Assembly (NCBI GenBank): GCA_013400115.1
Contig: VXBP01007531.1
Coordinates: forward strand, 1,304,260-1,368,259
DNA: 64,000 bases
Direction: 5' to 3'
DNA from: Rhinopomastus cyanomelas
Lineage: Eukaryota > Chordata > Aves > Bucerotiformes > Rhinopomastidae
Made by a program: the position numbers and the translations under genes. Positions within the stretch are counted from its first letter, which is position 1. Every line of letters starts with the position of its first letter. The notes beneath the pieces were generated by a model. That model had not been told where the DNA came from and did no database searches. It worked only from the letters and a program-made list of their open reading frames with translations. Shown here one piece after another: positions 1-12,606 of this stretch.

Positions 1-3000
1 GTGACTGAGCACCACAGGGATCACTCACACTCATCTTCCACTCGGATTTTGTCTTGTGTCGCAATTTCTCAGTTTAAACAAGCAAACACATTGGCAAAGT
101 ACAAATATTTTTATAGCTAACAGTTTTTCCTTCACTTACACGAGAGCTGAAGAGAAAAAACAAATAAGCAAGAAGTCAAAAAATGCAGAGAAAAGCATCA
201 AGTGTTCCTGGGATTAGGTGACTAGCACCAAGAGCCAACAGAAACTCCACAGCAGTTAACTTCACCAAACTAACCTACAAAAGGAGCCCATGTTTCAGCT
301 TATCTGCTCCAACCCGTGATGTCAGACAGACCCAAACTGCAGCAGATCTGGCTGACACAGAGTGGCTGCAGACCAGGATAAAGTTCCTCACACACCAGCA
401 TACTCACCGTAATTGTTGTGTGGGTCAGAAGGAAACCCCATTAACTAGCAGTATCTTCTCCAGAGAAAAATTTATGCTGCCCTTGCAATTTCTTTGCATT
501 TCAGAAGTGTCAGGAAAGCCCAACAATGTAAATCACACAAACACAAATAAAGAACAGTGGGAAAGCATTGGGTATTTACTGCTACCAGCTTCTCACCATA
601 ACCAACCACCTACCAGGGTCAAGAGTTGGAAGCAACTTCTCACCCAACTTCCAACCATCATTCTCTCTCTTGGTACAGGATGAGGAAACATCCATTACTC
701 CACTCTGTAAAAGTGGGAACATTTTAATGCTCATTTTGTAGCTGCTGACTGAACCAAGTTCCCAGTGGGTTTGAAAGGGGCATTCAGGGGTGACCAGCCA
801 TCTCATTACCACCAAAAAGTTCCACTGTGAACACCAAAATCCCAAACACACTGTCAACTGGATCCTCACACACGAGCACAGAACACACAGTACCCACAGC
901 TCTGAGAGTAACAGACAGGTCTCACCAACACACCAGGAATACTTGGGTTCAGCCCAAGAGGGTTCTAACTAGATGAAAGAGTTCGAGGAAATCAGTTTTC
1001 AAAATCGACTTCTTAAAAAGCGGAGCTTCAACATGAGGGTTTCTCTTAAATAAAAATGTGTTTGCTCTTTTTCCGTCCATGATTTGAGCTGCCTTGGGCA
1101 GTGAGAAGAGCTTAAATAAGCAGCTCACTAGGTGATTGTGCTCTGCTGATTGAAATGTCTGATGTTATTTTGGCATCGCATAATTCTAAGCAGCACAAGC
1201 TACATTTTAAATTTATTTATGGCTGCTCTGTACACACTTTCATTAAAGAACGTGTATGATAAAAAATAATACAGTTATGCAAATTATAAATGAAATGAGT
1301 TTTCATAATTTTCATAAATGGTTCCACTCTCTTTGTTCAAACAAATTCAGTAAAGCCAGTTGGGTTAAGACGTGAGACCAATTCAGAGATGATGGATTCA
1401 GTGAAGTCTCAAACCTCACCCCCAGCAAAGCCAGAGGGCAGTTTTATCGTTATGCCCACTGCCAGCAGCCTGCATTTAAGTCAATGCAAAACACAGGAAG
1501 TGCTAACGACATAAAGCCAGGGACTCAGAACGCGGTACGGGGAGATGTTTATCTTCGACCTCCCGCAGATGAGACACTGGGACCAAGAAGAACCAACAAC
1601 AACAACGGCTGTTGTGTTGTAAAGCAGAAACACAAACTCAAGCCCCAAGGCCACTCCAGAAACATCCACTCAATAGAATTTTCTAAGAAAATTGTTGTCC
1701 CATGTGAAAAACTGCTTTTTGGACAGATCCTAGGTGACATATACACCTAAACCTTTGATTTTTCTAGCAATTGTTGAAGAAGTCACAGTTCCAACTGGAG
1801 GAGAAACACCTACTTGTTCTAGTTGCTTTTTCATTTATGTTTTTTCATTTCCATTCTGATGCTGATGTGATTTTCTATCACTTATCAGATAAGAAGTCAT
1901 CAGAAAAATGCACCCAGTATTATTAACTTTTTAAACCATTTTGAGTAAAATTTAAACAAAGACAGATTAACCTATAAAATGCTTTTTTCAGATGCACACT
2001 GACAATTACAGGCAACGACAGTCTCCTCATCACTCCAACCTCTCATCAGTGACCAACTTCTGACACCATAACCAAAGCAGCTTTTACAAGTACTTTTTTC
2101 CCCATTACTGATCTTTCAAGAGGGGGCTCAGAAATACCACTACATTAACCTCAGATTTTGCTTGTTGTGCTGTTTTCCTTACTAAATGACAGCAGCAGAT
2201 CTTGGGAATGATCAAGAATCCTTCCTGACTTCATACTGTGGCCTGCCCATGTGCTTATTTTTATTAAAAGACCAATATCCATTCACTATAGTGCTTTGCA
2301 ATTACTCCCCCTTAGACTCATAAACATCATAGGCTTCCAAGCTTTACCAACAGGAAAAACCCTGTGTCACCCTGTAAGAGATGAAGATTTTTAGGGTTTG
2401 GATGTACTCACTGCATGACGAAGTAGGAAGTCAGCTGAAGCTCCTGCACACCTTAGACTTTTCCTTAATAATCCTTTTCCTTCTGGGTATCATATTGAAC
2501 AAAACAATCATTTCAGTATCTTGGGGTTTATGAAACAAGTTAATAGCTACTAATTTCCTTTATTTTAAAAAGAAAAGTGATGTTGCACAAGTAAGTTCAC
2601 AGTAGAAATTGTGAGACAGACAGCCAGTGCTTGAGCTGCTAGATCTGCTTCACAGATAATTTCTATTTCAGCCCAGGAACACCAGTTGCTCAGGCAGACT
2701 AAAATCAGATTCATCTCTGTGTGGTAGGATGTGGGGTACCAGAGCTAAGCCAGGCTGGCTGGGTTTAGTGATAGTTCAGACCCCACAGTCCCATCAGCCT
2801 TCCCTGCTCCACCCTGCCCCAGTGTGCCCGCAGCACTACAGGAAAGCAGCTCTACAGTAAAGAACAAATTCTGAATCTCAAGGGCTGGTGCCAGAGTGCA
2901 GCTGTTGGGTTCTATTACTCAAAAGCCCTATCGAAAATGTCAATCTGGGATGAAGTCATATGCTGTTATTGTGTTATTAACAGGCTGCTCGAGTCTCCTC

Positions 3001-4630
3001 CAGCTTTAATAGAAATCACAATGTGTGAAGCAGTACCACGGTCTGTAGCAACACACAGTCACAGATAACAGCAACATAATTTTGCCTAGAGAAAACACTT
3101 AGTTTCCTCCACGGGCTGAAGCCACTTTTGTGCCCCCTGGTTCATAGAAGCTGCTCAAGTTTTGCCTGCTGGATGTGCACAGCTGCTCCTTGAAAATGAA
3201 GGAGCAAGGTCAGGAAGAGTTAATAACTTCCTTCAGCAGAAACACTGTTGAGTCATTCCTTTTCCTCACAGCTGATTGCGTAAAGCCCTCTCGGTGGTTA
3301 AGTCTCACCAAACTTTTAACTAGAAATAGCCATCCCTGTAGATTTTCCTCTCCTGGCATTGGTTTCTCTCACAAGTGTTCACCTGGCTTCTGGCCAAAGC
3401 TGGAAACACATTTATTAACAGCAGGGTTTGGGATATAGGGGAAGGGGTGGGTGGAAAATCCAGTACAACCACCAGAGTCTGGGTAGGTTTTTACCTACAA
3501 CACACCAGGGTTTTCTCCTTTCCCTAGTTCAGGCACCTCCGTGTTCTTCCCACTCCAGCCCATGACTTGAAAACTGACTCTATACATCAACAACATCCCC
3601 CCACAACCCCTGTTGGCCTTCACAGCTGCAGGTCTCCCCAGCTCTGCACTAATGACTTCAGTTCCTCTGACAGGATCCTGCTCCCCCCCCTTCAACCCAT
3701 CTGCTACACCAGACGAGGAAAGTTAGCAGTCAAAGCTCCCTACACACTTAATCACAAAACAGATTTTAGCCAGGCAAAAATCAGACGCAAAACAAACGAA
3801 GACATTCTTCCAGTAAAGAATTGTGATCCTTTCTGGTAGTCAAAACAGGAAAAAGGGAATCTAGGTTAAAAACAAGTTAAGTGACAAGCTACCTCAACCA
3901 ACTAAATACAAACCTGCTGTTCCCCTGATTAGAGGGTGGTGAATTTGGTTGTAAACCACCTCTGCCTATGGTTGGGTTGTAGCTAGCAGGGTGGACTAAG
4001 GCTAAATTTTGTGGGCATTGAAAGTGCATGAAAGCAAACTAAACTGATCACTCTCCAAGGCAAAAACACTAATCAGTGTCACACCAGGACCTATCAAGGA
4101 AAAATCTATTGCTTAAAAGAAGAGAGAAATTTAATATAAAAGCCCATCAGCTCAGGGCTGTATCAAAACATCGAAAGAATTCACTTGTAGCTTGTTCACA
4201 TTCCTGGGATTTAAAACAGTTGCTAACTGCTCACTTGCTGTTCCCTAGCTGGCACAAAGGAAATTTAAGCTGAATTTTGTCCAGTCTTGAAGAACAAACA
4301 TTAGTTGCAGTTTAAAATAGTTGGGATTGTTTACTACTCCTGGGCTCTACATGCCAATTAAAATACTGGAAAAAATAATGATGGAAACCCTAACACTGCC
4401 TCACCAGCACCAACATACAGAGCTGCTCAGGTCACTACTATATGACCCGGCTGCAATTAGCAAACTTAAAGGTGTTTGGGATCCACATCCACACACACCC
4501 CCAGATAAAGATCAAACCTTGTTAATGCTGACCATCCTGGGTATCTTTATGAAGGTGTTGGGTTGCTAATTGAATTTGAAGCATAGATGCTCAATGTTCT
4601 GTTTAAACCCTTATTTTCATGTATGTTAAG

Positions 4631-4660
4631 TATATATATACACACATATCTATATACATA
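4631..4660. repeat. Imperfect (TA)n/(CA)n microsatellite
   Basis: Alternating TA, then CA and TA dinucleotides form a short, imperfect simple repeat in MED13L intron 2. Confidence 0.8.
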
Positions 4661-5530
4661 CTCCCCAGTCATCCAAAGTAAGTAATAAAGATCAGTCAGA
4701 GGACTTCTGCTTCCCCAAACATCAGCATTTAAACCATGAGCTAAAAATCTCAGCAATCCCAGAGAGGAAATACTTCCCTTATCTCATAGTAAACAACATT
4801 CCTGATGAAAACACCTGAATTTATAATGGAAGCTTTTTTGAAAGTTGAAAAATATTTTGAGAACAGGCTTCTGCACAAAAGAGCTGTTTGACAGGAGCCT
4901 ACTACCCACTGCAGAGCTGCACAGGGTGTAGAACATGATGCCGTGCTTCATCCCACAGTTGATGCCCACGGGGTGATTAGGGCAGAAAGCGCCATCGATG
5001 GTTCTTCAGCAAGAACTCCTCAGAAAAAACACTTTGTCTACCTATTTCAGCCTCCAGTGTTAAATACCCAGCACAATAAAACCTCCGTGATATCACAAAG
5101 CCTACTGCTGTTTGGCAGAAGTTTGTACAAGCTCTTCTTTTGGGTGGGGGAGCAGTCTGCCATCAGGCTATGGCCGAGTAATTTTTGCTGCTGAACTTAG
5201 TGAGCAATGGGAATTTGGTCTGAGATCATGGCTAACGTGCAGCTACTGGATCAGCTGTCAGGGTCCTGACATAGTACATGGGGAATACAGAGGAGGAGAT
5301 GAAGATCTCACAACAGAAGGATGCACGCTGGGACAAGTGGACTAGTTTGGATTATACAATTTACCAAGAAAATTCAGATGTAAACACCATAGCACTAGCT
5401 GGGTGGGTTCCCATGGATAAAGTAACTGCAAAGTGGGCAGTGTCCGATGGTAGTGCAGGTTCACATGTAACACTTATTAGCATCACCTACTGATGGCCAC
5501 ACACACATCCAGATACTGCAGGCTCACTAA

Positions 5531-6300
5531 AATACAGTATCACAGTATTACCAAGGTCGGAAGAGACCTCATAGATCATCAAGTCCAACCTGTCACCACA
5601 GAGCTCAAGGCTAGACCATGGCACCAAGTGCCATGTCCAATCGTGCCTTGAACAGTTCCCAGGACGGTGACTCCACCACCTCCCTGGGCAGGCCATTCCA
5701 GTGGCAAATGACTCTCTCAGTGAAGAACTTTCTCCTCACCTCAAGCCTAAATTTCCCCTGGTGCAGCTTGAGGCTGTGTCCTCTTGTTCTGGTGCTGGCT
5801 GCCTGAGAGAAGAGAGCAACCTCCTCCTGGCCACAGCCACCCCTCAGGTAGTTGTAGACAGCAATAAGGTCTCCCCTAAGCCTCCTCTTCTCAAGGCTAA
5901 ACAATCCCAGCTCCCTCAGCCTCTCCTCGTAGGGCTTGTGCTCAAGGCCTCTCATCAGCCTCGTTGCCCTTCTCTGGACACGTTCAAGCACCTCAATGTC
6001 CTTCTTAAATTGAGGGGCCCAGAACTGGACACAGTACTCAAGGTGTGGCCTAACCAGTGCAGAGTACAGGGGCAGAATGACCTCCTTGCTCCTGCTGGCC
6101 ACACCATTCCTGATGCAGGCCAGGACCCTCTTGGCCACCTGGGCACACTGCTGGCTCATGTTCAGGTGGGTATCAATCAGCACCCCCAAATCCCTTTCTG
6201 TTTGGCTGCTCTCCAGCCACTCTGACCCCAGCCTGTAGCTCTGCATGGGATTGTTGTGGCCAAAGTGCAACACCCAGCACTTGGACTTATTAAACTTCCA
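5531..6300 (-). mobile_element. CR1 LINE, 5'-truncated, well preserved
   Basis: The 3' end of the element lies at about 5531 (tail-like TATCACAGTATTACCA on the plus strand), and the element is cut at its 5' end near 6300 within the reverse transcriptase region. This is the usual form of CR1, caused by incomplete target-primed reverse transcription. It carries the end of ORF2 and the short 3' UTR. It is in the same orientation as MED13L, in intron 2. Confidence 0.95.
5611..6300 (-). pseudogene. CR1 ORF2 C-terminal fragment, open to its natural stop
   Basis: About 230 codons of CR1 ORF2 remain without a stop or frameshift. Landmarks in order are LHFGHNNPMQSYRLG, ERDLGVLID, QQCAQVAKRVLACIRNG, ILPLYSALVRPHLEYCVQFW, LERVQRRATRLMRGLEHKPYEERL and WNGLPREVVESPSWELFKARLD. 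It ends at GAMV and the stop common to this subfamily. This is the part behind the reverse transcriptase catalytic core; the endonuclease and the catalytic aspartates are missing, so it cannot be functional. The open frame reaches 6330, but the last ten codons are flanking DNA. Confidence 0.93.
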
Positions 6301-9300
6301 CCTGCAGCTCTTGTGACTGTCATTTCCCATACTGCAACCTCAATGCACTACATGGATGCTGTGGCTGCTCATTAGCTTTCTGAAGCTCCTGTGAGTGAAA
6401 TTCTGTCTCAGATTCTGCCTGCCCGTTGTCCTGAGGGGGAGGTTTGTGCTTTTAGCAGGCTGACACACTACGCTGATGGGTCACTCAGAACTGCTTTCAG
6501 CCTCAGAACAGCAGCACCCACTCCCTTACACAGAGATGGCACCTGGGCATTGGTGGGTAAAAGAGATCAAATGATCTACAAAAATGGTCAGTACTCCAGA
6601 GCATTTGTAAAAGCCTTTCCCAAGTGTCAGGCAGTTGACAGGAATCAGAAAATACCTTCAGCCAAGGCAAAATGCGCTTTCAAGCACCAAAACTAGCCAC
6701 CATCTGCTTTTTGGTGCCTCTGTGTTTTTATGGCCCTATCCAGAGGTACAGTGCTCAGAGAAGGAGAACACTGAATGCGATAAGGATTATTTACAGCAGT
6801 TCTATCATCCTCTTTACTTAGGAGGCTCCATTCCAATATTCTGGCTGTTTCACAGCCCAGTAAAACTGGCTTTTGTAGGCTGAACACAAAAGAATGCAGC
6901 GTATATGCAGAGAGTAAGTTAATTATCCAGCACCCAGCTGCTCATACCTGGCAGAACCCAAAGGAAAAAAAAACCCTTATGAGTCATCAAACGCAGATGC
7001 TAAATCTGGAAAACCCTGACAGAAATAAACGGCCACTGGTAAGAGCCTAGCTGCAGAGCACAGTGCGATGTAGGCAGGGAGATGGTTATTTCAGCATGAC
7101 AAACTCTTCACCCTTTGAAAGGCAGAAATTAGCTTGGCAAGGCAACTCCTAAGGGTGTCACTCAGCTCCAACAACTTCTCCTCTTGTCGTTTGCTGTGGC
7201 AGAGTGAGTGAAAAGATCTACCATGTTCTACGTCAAACACTAAAATGGGGTGGCAGAGAATCATTTCTAACCAGCTTTAGAAAACCTTCACTCCTCTCCG
7301 CTGCCTTGAGCACTCCTTACCCTACAGCTTTGCAAATACTCACAGACCTCAGATACTCCAAGATGAATTCAGCAGGCCCTTACACCACAACTCCTGCACA
7401 CTCCTGTCCCACCTGCACCAGAACAACCCAGCAGCTTTCCCAGAAGAGTGCAAGTTTTATGTTCTACTGCAAATAGAAGAAATAAACTTTCTGTCCCACT
7501 GCTGGGACACCCTCACAGACCCACAAATGGCCAATTGTTTGTGCGTACTGGGCAAACTCCTGCCTTGTAGAGCATCTCACCCATTTTAGAAAACAGCAAA
7601 ATAGATTCTCAATTATTAGTAGCAAAATAAGAGAATCTGCAGTAAAAGAACCCCACATTTTTCCTTCTTTACAGAAGATGTTGCTGGAAATTTTCATTTT
7701 TCACTATCATCAACCAGGCAGTTTCCCTGTTGTTCTTTTGGGAATCACATCCTATAGCCACACACAGAAACACAGTTGTGGTGGGTTTAAATTTTAAGAT
7801 ATTTAAAGAGATAGGACGTGAACACTTAGAGCAGGTATGATGGGGGCTGGGTTGCTAGTAGTGCTGTGGAACTCTGTATTCTGTTTAACTAGTTCTCTTA
7901 AGAGCTAACTAATAGCCATGTGCATACCAGAGCTCCAGCTGCCAGCCTTTACTAGGACTCTAACACTAAATGGAATTACCTTCAATACTCCCAATAGATA
8001 TTTTTATTAGAAGTTCGTATCTTGAATTTAAAGCTATTTCAAAGAAGAAATGCACTGGCTTCAAAATCCAAACCCATGCAGCAGGTCCATTCCAAGTTAC
8101 AACAACTATACCCAACCCATGTTAGAAAAACCAGTGGAAAGTCCCTTTGCACCCAGATGGCCAGATCCACATGAAACTCCTGCAAGCCTCAGCTAGCTCA
8201 CACTCCCACATTTCTTTCCTCCTAACAGTAGCTACAAGAATCTTGCTTCGGGTTCCTTTTAAAAGGAAGTTATTAGATTTACAATTAACATTCCAAAGTA
8301 CTTCTGGTTTAATGTTCTCTTATTGCTAATCATTCACCCAGTAGACAAGGTGGGTTCACTTGTTCTCAGAGTGTGAGAACCTCCACATGTCGAGTATAAG
8401 CCTCCACAGAATGATGGGCAAGATGCTCAGAGAACTCAGAAAAAGGATGGGATTTTACAGGAAGATGGTCAAGATTCCAACTCCCTTCTGGACTGGCCTT
8501 GTTTTTCCAAGTCTTGCATTTCCAATCAAAACACGTTCAGCTCCAAACCAGTTTCCTTTTGATATTTCTCCTTCATGCCTGGACACGTTATCAGCAAGTT
8601 CCCTCTTCCCTTACTCTCAAAGTGTTTGGCTGCACTCAGAGAGTTCCCACAACAGACAGTGGGAGGCTGTTCCAAAGACCAAAACCCCAAACAAATAGCA
8701 AAAAATTAACCCCAATAGAACAAACAAAGAAGAAAAAAGGCCAAAAAAGAATCACACAGCACATAAATCATTACTGAGCGCAGCTACAGATTCTAGGTTG
8801 ATAAAAACAATTATTTGTGCTCAATTGCAGGATAATTCCTACTTCATCTCTGCTGTCTTTCACAATGTTTTCTTAGGATGTTTAATAAACTTTTCCAGAA
8901 TCTTGTTAGATATTTAAATGACACACACAATTTTTGAAAAGGAACCTTTGAATTAAGGTTTGCTTTGGCTCATTTCTTAAGCATTAAGTAATTAGATTTT
9001 CCTTGCTGTTAAAAGGGGATACATAGGTCACTTGTTTAGGATCTAAAACTCAGTCTGTCCCTCTCCTTCTACGCTTGACCTACCACAGCGTTGCTTCTGA
9101 GTGGGCATGAGATGATGGATCCCAAACCCTGATTACTCATCAGCTTCTCATGCATAGCAACAGTACGAACACAAGAAGCTCCTTCTGCTGTTGCCTGAGC
9201 AGTGTCTGGTCCTACCTCTTGTTCCCTGCACACCTTCTGTTGGCATGGGGCTCCTTTCAACACTGGGAAAGACACCTACTGTCCCTCAATAACTCCCAAG

Positions 9301-9845
9301 TTTAGATTAAAACTAACATGGTTAAGAACTAGAAGGGGAAGAGAGTGCAAAATTATGATATATCCCTCCTGAACTACGTAACAGGCCCACACCTCATTGA
9401 TGAGGAGGGACAAGAATAAAATCTAAAGAATCGGCATGTCAACAGCAGCCTTGACCTCCTGCACCTCTTCTCAGCCTCTTCAAGACTGGCAGAAACAAAA
9501 CAACCATCATGTAGAGAGACAAGTGGCTGTAGCCAGCAGTTGTAGATGGGACAGCAGTGATGCACTTTGATTTACTGCAGAGTGCCCACAGCAACAGGGG
9601 ATCTTGCTCAAGGCAGGACAGTAACATCACTGCAGGGGACAGACCAAGTGAAGGAAGAAAGTCTGTACAAACACACAGAACCTAGAGCGGGAAATTTCTC
9701 AGCAAAACTCACTGCCACACTAACAACAGTATAGGAATACTTTATACAGAACCCTAGAGGGTTTTTTTTCTTTCTCCTAATTGTCTCAGAAGATCTCTAG
9801 TCCAGCAAACACAAAAGAGATTAGATCGGGCCACCTACAGCTCTA

Positions 9846-9920
9846 AAAAAAAAAAAAAATCATAGAACCATAGAATCACAGGGTTGGAAGGGACCTTCAG
9901 AGGTCATCTAGTCCAGTCCC
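9846..9920 (-). mobile_element. CR1 3' tail fragment
   Basis: The sequence tcatagaaccatagaatcac followed by gggttggaagggaccttcag and aggtcatctagtccag is the reverse complement of a CR1 3' end. A run of A at 9846-9859 lies next to its terminal repeat. Only about 60 bases of the 3' UTR remain. Confidence 0.9.
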
Positions 9921-10293
9921 CAAATGTCAGTAGAATAAAAAAAAAGATGCACTAAAAAGAAGAAACCAAATTAAACATCACGTAGTCTTATTTTAAGGAG
10001 ACAAAGTACTCAAGTGTCTATTTTGTCTTCTTCCAGCAGAATAGAGAGCACATACAGAGCTCAGAACTGGCTATCTCTGCCTATAAACTGGCCAGTGTGA
10101 TTAACAAAAGAAATCTTTTATTCAAAATGGTAATTTTTCCATACACCCCAAAATACTCAAGCCCCAAACACATCACCTCCTCAAACTGATTTCACAGACA
10201 CCACTGGAAATCAGAAATTTCTGCATTATGGGACTGAGTAGGGAATGGAGACACAAAGCCTAGAATCCAGAATATACTGAACTGCCACCGAGC

Positions 10294-10371
10294 ATCAGGG
10301 ACCTCAAAAGATCATCTCATCTAATCCCCCTGACAGAGCAGGATCACCTAGACCAAATCGCACTGTATGAT
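10294..10371 (-). mobile_element. CR1 3' tail fragment, old
   Basis: The sequence acctcaaaagatcatctcat and then ctgacagagcaggatcacct matches, in reverse, the 3' end of the 31.4-35.8 kb CR1 (tctaggtgatcctgct). It is diverged and has lost the terminal octamer repeat. Confidence 0.75.
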
Positions 10372-11297
10372 AATAGAGAGGCCAGTTGACCCTGGTTATA
10401 AGTTAAGACAGCCCAGGTCATCCACAAATTACCATGTCCTAGACAGGCTCTGCCTGCCATATGGCCACATTATTTAATGTCATGGAGAGCCACAGAGGCT
10501 TAACCTACTAGCCCCATCATCCATTGGGCAGAACCCTGAGAAGAGTTTTGCTGGCTTTACAAGTTTGTGCTGCTTTGTACTTCCTGACAATATTTACCGC
10601 AGTCAGTGTTTTCCATGAGTGGTGCAACCCCACTGCTCAGAACACAACAGCAACAGACACACCAAAGAGTCGGTACAAAGGCGCAGAGAGAAAACAAGAC
10701 GAGGTTGAGGAGCTCAGAGATCAGAGGGCACCTGTACAAATACTTGTGGGGTTGGGGGTTTTTTTGAAGGAAAAAAACACAAAACTTGTTTTCAAGAGAA
10801 GAAAAACCTCCCAAAACACCATCTAAAAGGAGAGATGAAAAGGAGGAAGTTCAAATGCACTTACAGCACAGAATAAAGGGGTCGGTTTGTTTGTTATCGA
10901 CAGCCATTTCTCCTAAGACAACATTCCCCAAAAAGACAAATATTTAATATTACTCAAAAGCAACAATCCCTGTTTAAAGCTGTTCTGGAAGACCGAAAAC
11001 TCTGCTAAGCAGCCCGTGTTTATAACAAAAATGTGCTTTTTATATCAGCCAGTTTGTGCTAACTCTGCAACATTTCCAGTTCAGTACACTCTGTCCCCAC
11101 CGTACTTGCCAGGACTGCAGCATTCCAACTGCTGCCCCACTTCATTAACTGTTTCTTTCAAAATAAAAGAACTAATCGCAGTACTTTGAGCTTCTCTTCG
11201 CAAATATTGAGCAGGAAATGGGTTCACCTAACAAAAATACAAAGAAAGATTGATACTGTGACAATAGCAAAATAATTTAAGATGTGAAAAGCGCAGA

Positions 11298-11490
11298 ATC
11301 TGATGGTTTCATTTTAATCCAAAACAATACAAACCTAAAAATAATCTGATTATTTTGTTTTGATCTAGAACTAAACCAAATCAGGTGATGGTTACATTTT
11401 AATCCAGAACCACATGAACCAAATAATCTGGTGGTTCCAGAAGAACCAGATAATCCTTATGGTTTCATTTTAATTCAGAACACCACAAAA
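11298..11490 (+). repeat. Degenerate tandem repeat, unit about 42 bp
   Basis: Four to five imperfect copies lie head to tail. They share the core gatggtttcattttaatcca followed by gaac, an AC-rich spacer and aatctg. Copies begin near 11298, 11343, 11385, 11425 (shortened) and 11451. Copies one, three and five are closest to each other. The unit does not look like CR1. It appears to be a private minisatellite in MED13L intron 2. Confidence 0.75.
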
Positions 11491-12139
11491 GCAACCACTG
11501 TCATATCACTTACAAGATGAAACCTAGAAGAAATCCAGAATCAGTAGCAAAGTCTTTCCTCAACTTCATGACCAAGCAACATCCAAACATCCCTTCACAT
11601 TTTAATTCATCAGCGGTGCCATTTTTATAGTCAATCTTGATTAAGTGCTACAGCATTGTGCAACCTTAAAATAGAAGGGCTCAGAAAGCAGGGGCAGCAG
11701 CACTGCTCAGGGCAGAGAAGGCTGGACAGCATCTATACAGCAGCCACCCACTCACCTGCCACTGTGCTCCCTGAAACACAAGGACCTGCAGCTTTTGTAT
11801 GACTTGTAGACACCTGGCAGTCTGCACAACCACCATGACCCTGCAGTACATCTCCATAGTAACATATACCATCCATCCAACACAGATTTATTGTACGCAT
11901 GCTGAACAGACTTTCAGAACTTGCATACAGAGTCCAAGTAGCAGCAAATCTCTTGAACACTCAAACCAAACATATGTGACACAAACGGGTCACAACAAAT
12001 GGCGTCTTGAGCAATAAAGTCACCAGGAATTAATAATGCCATAAAGGGGACAGACCCACTGAACCCAAACAACACTCCAAATTGGGATGTGTGAGAACAG
12101 CCCAAAACCAACCAGATCCTGGGCTAGATCCAAAGCTTC

Positions 12140-12606
12140 AGCAGCAGGGCAGTGGAGGGGATTCTCCTCCTCTGCTCTGGCGAGACGTCACCTGGAGTCC
12201 TACATCCAATTCTGGAGTCCCCAATAAAAGGACATGGACCTGTTGGAGCAGATCCAGAGGAGGCCACAAGGATGACCAGAGGGCTTAAGCCTCTCTGCTC
12301 TAGTGACAGGCTGAGGAAACTGGGCCTGTTCAGCCTAGAGAAGGATCTGCAAGGATCTTAGAGCAGCTTCCCATACCTGAAGGGGCTCCAGGAAGGCTGG
12401 AGAGGGACTTCTACTGAGGGACTCTAGTGATAGGACAAGGGGGATAGGTTCAAGGTAAAAAAGTGCAGGTCGAGATGAGATCTGAGGCAGAAATTCCTCC
12501 CTGTGAGGGTCCTGAGGCACTGTGGAACAGGTTGCCCAGGGAGGTTGTGGCTTGCTCCATCCCTGGAAGTGTTCATGGCCCAGCTGGATGTGTCTCTGGG
12601 CAACCA
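12140..12606 (+). mobile_element. CR1 LINE fragment, older subfamily
   Basis: CR1 landmarks appear in order on the plus strand: gttggagcagatccagagga, gctgaggaaactgggcctgt (RKLGLFSLE), gaacaggttgcccagggagg and a 3' part ending tctgggcaacc. Several stops and frameshifts break the ORF2 remnant. The terminal repeat is missing. It is similar in type to the copy at 43.9-44.4 kb and antisense to MED13L. Confidence 0.9.

Noticed and set aside
5701..6225. Open frame of 174 codons on the plus strand
   Set aside because: It is the antisense of CR1 ORF2, which is open on the opposite strand.
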